From: an uncultured Pelagibacteraceae bacterium
GTDB taxonomy: Bacteria > Pseudomonadota > Alphaproteobacteria > Pelagibacterales > Pelagibacteraceae
Direction of reading: 5' to 3'
Assembly (NCBI GenBank): GCA_902553695.1
Contig: CACDLR010000007.1
Location: 1 to 38,379, forward strand
DNA length: 38,379 nt
Within the stretch, counting starts at the first letter, position 1. Each line of letters opens with the position of its first letter. Below the pieces are notes generated by a model. That model was given only the letters and a program-made list of their open reading frames with translations, had not been told where the DNA came from and ran no database searches. Positions 33,446 to 38,379 of the stretch are shown piece after piece. The translations under genes and the position numbers were made by a program.

Positions 33446-34723
33446 ATGAAAACATTTATAATAAGAGGCCCTAATAAAGCTATTAAGGGTGAAGTAAATA
33501 TAAGTGGAGCTAAAAATTCTTGTCTTCCATTAATGGCTGCATCTATTTTATTTAAAAACAAAATCACTCTTAGAAATGTACCATTTGTGAAAGATGTACA
33601 TACTATGAAGGATCTTTTAGTTTCATTAGGGGCTAGAGTCGATTTTTCAGAGTCGAAGAAAATGATGACAATAACCAACAAAAAATTCCATAAGCTAGTT
33701 GTACCCTATAATTTAGTATCAACCATGAGGGCTGGTGTTTTAACAATGGGCCCACTTCTTTCACGATATCCACAAAAAAAAATCAAAGTTGCATTAGGAG
33801 GAGGATGTGCGTTAGGGGTTAGAGATACAAATTGGCACTTATCTGGATTTAAAAGTTTGGGAGCCACTAATAGCTTAGAGAAAGGATATGTTAATATTTC
33901 ATCCAAAAAAGGTTTGAAAGGTAGTAAATATAAATTTCCAAAAGTGACTGTCACAGGAAGTTCAAACTTAATAATGGCTTCTATTTTTATAAAAGGAACG
34001 CATTTTATAAAGAATATTTCTATTGAACCTGAAGTTTTAGATTTAATTAATTTTTTAAATAAATCTGGAGCTAAAATAAAATTTTTAGGAAAAAGGTCTA
34101 TAAAAATTACTGGAGTTAAAGAGCTTTTAAGTGGGAGCCATAATATTATTGGAGATAGAATAGAAGCTTTTAGTTATTTGTGTGTTGGAGCAATAACTAA
34201 TGGAAATATAAAAGCTAACAATATCGATCCTGGTCAACTTAGATCTGAAATCAGTACATTAAAAAAAATTGGTTATAAAATTGAAACAAAAGATAAATCT
34301 ATTAAAATAGCTCCAGGCGATAAACTTAAACCTATTAAAATTAAAACTGGACCTTTCCCTAATTTTGCAACTGATAATATGCCACTTATACTGGCAGTTC
34401 TAACAACGATAAAAGGAAAAAGTCAAATAGAAGAAACAATTTTTTCAAATAGATTTATGGCTGCACCAGAATTAAACAGAATGGGCGCTAAAATAAATAT
34501 AAAAAAAAATAAAGCTACAATTATTGGACAAAAAAGACTTTACTCGGCAGATTGTATTTCATCTGATTTAAGAACCACATTTTCAATTATACTTGGAGCT
34601 ATCGCTGCAAAGGGTTCATCAAAAATCTCAAGAATTTATCATGGATTAAGAGGATACTATAATCTTGAACAAAAGCTAAAAAAAATAGGAATTAAAATAA
34701 TCTCAAAACATAATGGCAGATAA
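33446..34723 (+). CDS. murA: UDP-N-acetylglucosamine 1-carboxyvinyltransferase
   Basis: GEVNISGAKNSCLPLMAASIL...STMRAGVLTMGPLLSR...GGCALGVRDTNWHLSGF...PFPNFATDNMPLILAVLT. Confidence 0.95.
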   Translation: MKTFIIRGPNKAIKGEVNISGAKNSCLPLMAASILFKNKITLRNVPFVKDVHTMKDLLVSLGARVDFSESKKMMTITNKKFHKLVVPYNLVSTMRAGVLTMGPLLSRYPQKKIKVALGGGCALGVRDTNWHLSGFKSLGATNSLEKGYVNISSKKGLKGSKYKFPKVTVTGSSNLIMASIFIKGTHFIKNISIEPEVLDLINFLNKSGAKIKFLGKRSIKITGVKELLSGSHNIIGDRIEAFSYLCVGAITNGNIKANNIDPGQLRSEISTLKKIGYKIETKDKSIKIAPGDKLKPIKIKTGPFPNFATDNMPLILAVLTTIKGKSQIEETIFSNRFMAAPELNRMGAKINIKKNKATIIGQKRLYSADCISSDLRTTFSIILGAIAAKGSSKISRIYHGLRGYYNLEQKLKKIGIKIISKHNGR

Positions 34724-35111
34724 ATTTTTAAAAAAAATAATCGCTCAAAACAAGGAGGATCTACGAGTAGTTTCTGCTTTATGTTCAGAAGCAAAAATTA
34801 AACAATCAGAAATAAAGTATTTAAAAAAAAATAAAATTTTTCTGATATCTCTTACAAGAGAGAATAAAGAAAAAACTAACAGTAAAGAGAGGATAAATAG
34901 TATTATTAAATTTGAATTTATTGATGAGTCGAAGTCAAAAAATATAGATCAAAATAGCAAAGAAAATATTTTAGAACTATTAGCTATTGAAACTTATCAA
35001 AAAGGGAATAATTATGAAATTATTCTATTATTTTCAAATAATGCAATTATAAATCTTTTCTGTGAAATAATTGATTGTACACTAGAAGATTTAAAAGTAA
35101 CAAATGATTAA
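34713..35111 (+). CDS. DUF2948-like protein
   Basis: MADKFLKKIIAQNKEDLRVVSALCSEAKIKQSEIKYLKK; position between murA and hisD is typical of alphaproteobacterial DUF2948. Confidence 0.65.
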   Translation: MADKFLKKIIAQNKEDLRVVSALCSEAKIKQSEIKYLKKNKIFLISLTRENKEKTNSKERINSIIKFEFIDESKSKNIDQNSKENILELLAIETYQKGNNYEIILLFSNNAIINLFCEIIDCTLEDLKVTND

Positions 35112-36366
35112 AATTTTAAGTTGTAAAAAAAAAGGTTATAAGAAAAAACTAATTAATTTCCTTGAAAAAAGAAGGTCAAGAAAAACAATTAATACTTCAA
35201 AAGTAATTAAAATATTAAATGATATTAAAAAAAATAAGCTTAAGGCAGTGCTTAAGTACGAAATACGATTTTCAAATAATAACAAATTATATGCTTCAAG
35301 AAATGAAATTAATAAATCAATTAAAAAATTAGATCCTAAAATAAAAAAAGCAATAGATTTTGCATATTCTAGAATATACAATTTTCATTCTTTGCAACGA
35401 CCTAAAGACATAAAATATATCGACAAGTATAAAAATAAAATTGAATATAAAAATATACCTTTGCAATCAGTAGGTATATATGTTCCTGCAAATTTACCAA
35501 GTACACTTTTAATGTGTGCTATACCAGCGCAAATTTCGAAAGTTAAAAAAATTATAGTTTCGAACCCAAGAACAAATGGTAAATTAAATTCTGCAGTTAT
35601 GTATGCTGCAAAAAAGTGTGGAGTATCAGAAATAGTTACATGCGGTGGAGCTCAAGCCATTGCTAATTTGGCTTATATTCAAAAAGTTAATAAAGTTATA
35701 GGCCCTGGTTCTGATATTACTACAGAAGCAAAACGTTTAGTTTTTGGTACTGTTGGCATTGATGGCATAGCTGGACCAAGTGAAATTTTAGTACTTGCTG
35801 ATAGAAAAACGAATATAAATGAAATCAGCACATCATTAGTTGGCCAATCTGAACATGGGCCTGAAAGTCAATGTATTTTAGTCACAAAAAATAAAGAAAT
35901 AATAAAGAAGGTTCAAAAAAATATTTTAGAGAATTTACAAAATTTAGAGAGAAGAAACATTGCTACTAAAAGTTTGAAAAAACATGGTTTAATTATTCTA
36001 TGTCAAAATGACAAACAGATTGTTGAAGTTATTAATGAAGTAGCCCCAGAACATCTTGAGCTAAATATAAATAATTACAAAAAATATTTAAGTCATATTG
36101 TAAATGCAGGATCTATTTGCATTGGAAAATATACTCCAATGGCAGTGACTGATTATAATTCTGGAAGTCAGCATACACTTCCAACTTTAGGAAGTTCAAA
36201 ATTTTCCTCTGGTCTAAATGTAAATGATTTTTGTAAAAAAATAAGCTATGTAAACCTTTCAAAAAAAGGTGTTGCAAAAATTGGGAAATTTGCGATACAT
36301 CTCAGTGATTTTGAAGATCTAAAAGGTCATTCAAAATCAATTAAATCTAGAATAAGGAGCAAATAA
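35104..36366 (+). CDS. hisD: Histidinol dehydrogenase
   Basis: [25 protein letters not shown]...[34 protein letters not shown]...[14 protein letters not shown]...GSQHTLPT. Confidence 0.96.
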   Translation: MIKILSCKKKGYKKKLINFLEKRRSRKTINTSKVIKILNDIKKNKLKAVLKYEIRFSNNNKLYASRNEINKSIKKLDPKIKKAIDFAYSRIYNFHSLQRPKDIKYIDKYKNKIEYKNIPLQSVGIYVPANLPSTLLMCAIPAQISKVKKIIVSNPRTNGKLNSAVMYAAKKCGVSEIVTCGGAQAIANLAYIQKVNKVIGPGSDITTEAKRLVFGTVGIDGIAGPSEILVLADRKTNINEISTSLVGQSEHGPESQCILVTKNKEIIKKVQKNILENLQNLERRNIATKSLKKHGLIILCQNDKQIVEVINEVAPEHLELNINNYKKYLSHIVNAGSICIGKYTPMAVTDYNSGSQHTLPTLGSSKFSSGLNVNDFCKKISYVNLSKKGVAKIGKFAIHLSDFEDLKGHSKSIKSRIRSK

Positions 36367-36368
36367 AT

Positions 36369-36584
36369 TTGGCAAAAGAAGAGGTAATGAAATTCGATGG
36401 CGTTGTACAAGAACTGATGCCGAACGCAACTAGCCGTGTGCTTCTTGAAAATGGTCATACATGTATTTGTGTAGTTTCTGGGCGCCTTAGGAAAAACCGG
36501 ATCCGGATTCTTAGTGCTGATAAAGTTCAAGTCGAGGTTAGCCCTTATGATACCTCACGCGGACGTATTTGTTTTAGATATTAA
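36369..36584 (+). CDS. infA: Translation initiation factor IF-1 (TTG start)
   Basis: [71 protein letters not shown]. Confidence 0.96.
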   Translation: MAKEEVMKFDGVVQELMPNATSRVLLENGHTCICVVSGRLRKNRIRILSADKVQVEVSPYDTSRGRICFRY

Positions 36585-36588
36585 TTAT

Positions 36589-36664
36589 GGAACCCTGGTG
36601 TAGCTGGTGCGCACGAACGCCTGAAAAGCGTTAGGACCTGGTTCGTTTCCAGGGGGTTCCACCA
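36589..36664 (+). tRNA. tRNA-Phe(GAA), atypical D and T loops, CCA encoded
   Basis: GGAACCC TG GTGT-AGCTGGTGC-GCAC G AACGC-CTGAAAA-GCGTT AGGA CCTGG-TTCGTTT-CCAGG GGGTTCC A CCA; anticodon GAA. Confidence 0.88.
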
Positions 36665-36756
36665 CTAAAATTAGCTCTTGAATAAATTTTAAAAATCAAT
36701 TAACAAATGTCCAAGCTAAATTTAGCTTAATTAATAACAAAGAAGAAAGAGTAAAA

Positions 36757-36966
36757 ATGAGTCTAAAAGGTAAATGTAAATGGTACAACAGCAAGAAAGG
36801 CTACGGCTTCTTGGAGCGTGAGGATGGCGAGAAAGATGTTTTTGTACATGCAAGTAGTTTGAGAGATGCGAATATAAAATATCTCAATGAGGGCGATTTG
36901 GTAACTTTTGATGTAGAATCAGCAGATAAGGGACCATGCGCTGTAAATTTGGTTAAGAGTTCTTAA
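36757..36966 (+). CDS. Cold-shock domain protein
   Basis: KGKCKWYNSKKGYGFLEREDGEKDVFVHASSL...GDLVTFDVESADKGPCAVNL; CSD RNP motifs. Confidence 0.95.
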   Translation: MSLKGKCKWYNSKKGYGFLEREDGEKDVFVHASSLRDANIKYLNEGDLVTFDVESADKGPCAVNLVKSS

Positions 36967-36992
36967 TTCATAATCATTAACATTTTTGTGTA

Positions 36993-37029
36993 GGAATATT
37001 TATTAAAAAGCATTTTTTAATATTATTCC
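36993..37029. terminator. Long AT-rich hairpin downstream of the cold-shock gene
   Basis: GGAATA tt TATTAAAAA ... TTTTTAATA t TATTCC imperfect inverted repeat. Confidence 0.5.
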
Positions 37030-37077
37030 TATACAATTAAGTATTGTATTAATTAATTTAGGTGTTATTTATCAATA

Positions 37078-37137
37078 ATGATTAAGAAAACATTTAAATT
37101 CAGATCCACACACAGACATCATTTCCATGCTGGCTGA
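37078..37137 (+). CDS. Candidate His-rich leader peptide ORF upstream of tRNA-His/hisS
   Basis: MIKKTFKFRSTHRHHFHAG*, four His codons in six residues; flanked by ATGATTAA / TTAATCAT inverted repeat. Confidence 0.35.
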   Translation: MIKKTFKFRSTHRHHFHAG

Positions 37138-37205
37138 TTGCTAGCTATTAATCATTTTAAAATTTAATTTAAACAACAATTAGTATAAAACAAAGAAAGG
37201 TATAT

Positions 37206-37279
37206 GCCCGATTGGTGTAGTAGAAGCACGTAACTCTGTGGAAGTTGAGGGCCAGTTGCGAATACTGGATCGGGTACCA
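37206..37279 (+). tRNA. tRNA-His(GUG), lacks encoded G-1, A73, atypical elbow, CCA encoded
   Basis: GCCCGAT TG GTGT-AGTAGAA-GCAC G TAACT-CTGTGGA-AGTTG AGGG CCAGT-TGCGAAT-ACTGG ATCGGGT A CCA; anticodon GTG; next to hisS. Confidence 0.88.
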
Positions 37280-37306
37280 CAGTAAAAAAGGCTATGGTAA
37301 TAAAAA

Positions 37307-38379
37307 ATGACCAAAGATAAAAAATTAAAAGCAAGTTTACCCAAAGGATTTAAAGATAGGTTTGGGCCAGAATTAGAATTAAAAAAAAAGATAATTTCAA
37401 AAATTGAAAGGGTTTTTCTTAGTTATGGGTATGAACCGCTAGAGACACCTGCTTTTGAATTTAGTTCAAATATAGGCTCATTTCTAGCTGATGACCCATC
37501 AAACCCGATGAGTGATGTTTTTTCATTTAAAGATGAAAAGGAGGAACTCACATTAAGATATGATTTAAGCGCACCACTCTCTAGATTCATAGCACAAAAT
37601 TATATTGATTTAGTATTTCCTTTTAAAAGATTTGCTTGTGGGGATGTATTTCGCCAAGACAAAGCGGACGTAACACGTTTTAGATCTTTCACACAATTTG
37701 ACTCAGATATAATTGGAGATGCCAATGAAGCTCAAGTGGATGCAGAAATATGCAATTTAATTGCGGACTCTTTTTTAGAATGTGGACTTAAAAAGGAACA
37801 ATTTACAATTAATGTTTCCAATAAAAAAATTCTTCAAGGATTATTATCAGAAATTAAAATTCCTGAGGATAAGCAATACCAAGTACTTAAAACGATAGAC
37901 AAACTAGAAAGGCTCGGTTTCGAAGGTGTAGAGGAATTATTAAAAGAGGGTCGTAAAGATGGCTCAGGAGCATTTATAAAAGGATGTCAATTATCTGATG
38001 ATCAAGTTAGTCAAATAAAAAATGCAATTAATCTTAAAAATATAATTGAATTTAAATCTAATATGAAAAATCAATTAAGCATTGAAGGTATAAATGAATT
38101 AGAAGAATTGTACGAGGTATTATCATATGGAACAAATTCAGGACAAGTCCAGCCTAATATATGTATTACCAGGGGACTTTCCTATTATTCTTCGTTTTTG
38201 GTTGAGACAAATCTAAATTTTAAAGTAAAAAATGCCAAAGGGAAAGAAGTACCAGCAGGAAGTTGTGCCAGTGGTGGCCGTTATAATAGTCTTATTTCTA
38301 GATTTAAAGGTGCTGATTACAAAGGATCTGGAATGAGCATAGGTATTGACAGATTGTTATATGCACTCAATCAAATTAA
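37307..38379 (+). CDS. hisS: Histidyl-tRNA synthetase, 3' truncated by the window edge (not in ORF track)
   Basis: Translated by eye: MTKDKKLKASLPKGFKDRFGPELELKKKI...LRYDLSAPLSRFIAQN...FACGDVFRQDKADVTRFRSFTQFDSDIIG...ITRGLSYYSSFLVE...CASGGRYNSL...GMSIGIDRLLYAL; still open at base 38379. Confidence 0.93.
   Translation, partial: MTKDKKLKASLPKGFKDRFGPELELKKKIISKIERVFLSYGYEPLETPAFEFSSNIGSFLADDPSNPMSDVFSFKDEKEELTLRYDLSAPLSRFIAQNYIDLVFPFKRFACGDVFRQDKADVTRFRSFTQFDSDIIGDANEAQVDAEICNLIADSFLECGLKKEQFTINVSNKKILQGLLSEIKIPEDKQYQVLKTIDKLERLGFEGVEELLKEGRKDGSGAFIKGCQLSDDQVSQIKNAINLKNIIEFKSNMKNQLSIEGINELEELYEVLSYGTNSGQVQPNICITRGLSYYSSFLVETNLNFKVKNAKGKEVPAGSCASGGRYNSLISRFKGADYKGSGMSIGIDRLLYALNQI

Noticed and set aside
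33433-33681. Minus-strand ORFs 33433..33681 and 33706..33954
   Set aside because: Antisense to murA with no motif support.

Overview
AT-rich, densely packed chromosomal window that reads like a streamlined marine alphaproteobacterium, most probably SAR11/Pelagibacterales. This is inferred from gene content, order and composition; no search was run. The backbone is housekeeping: thrS(partial)-infC-rpmI-rplT-pheS-pheT-lepA; gyrB-regB-like kinase; cobT/cobS/J-domain/bolA; aroB-aroK; def-fmt-truA; dapE-dapD-HAD-argB-yidC-yidD-rnpA-rpmH; dcd-murA-DUF2948-hisD-infA; cspA; hisS(partial, runs off the end). A small surface-glycan cassette (GT17, FkbM methyltransferase, two glycosyltransferase-like genes) sits between lepA and tRNA-Ser, and its last ORF reads into the tRNA. 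Four tRNA genes fold by hand. tRNA-Ser(GGA) is canonical. tRNA-Thr(GGU), tRNA-Phe(GAA) and tRNA-His(GUG) each break near-universal elbow positions; the Thr one shows an apparently compensated U19-A56 pair. Other points of interest: a 19-codon ORF with four His codons (HRHHFH) upstream of tRNA-His/hisS, divergent promoters sharing one -35 box, a SET + HDAC-like pair inserted at a synteny break, an orphan-looking CobS/CobT pair, and absence of engB from its usual yidC-argB slot. No CRISPR, IS element, prophage or rRNA was seen.
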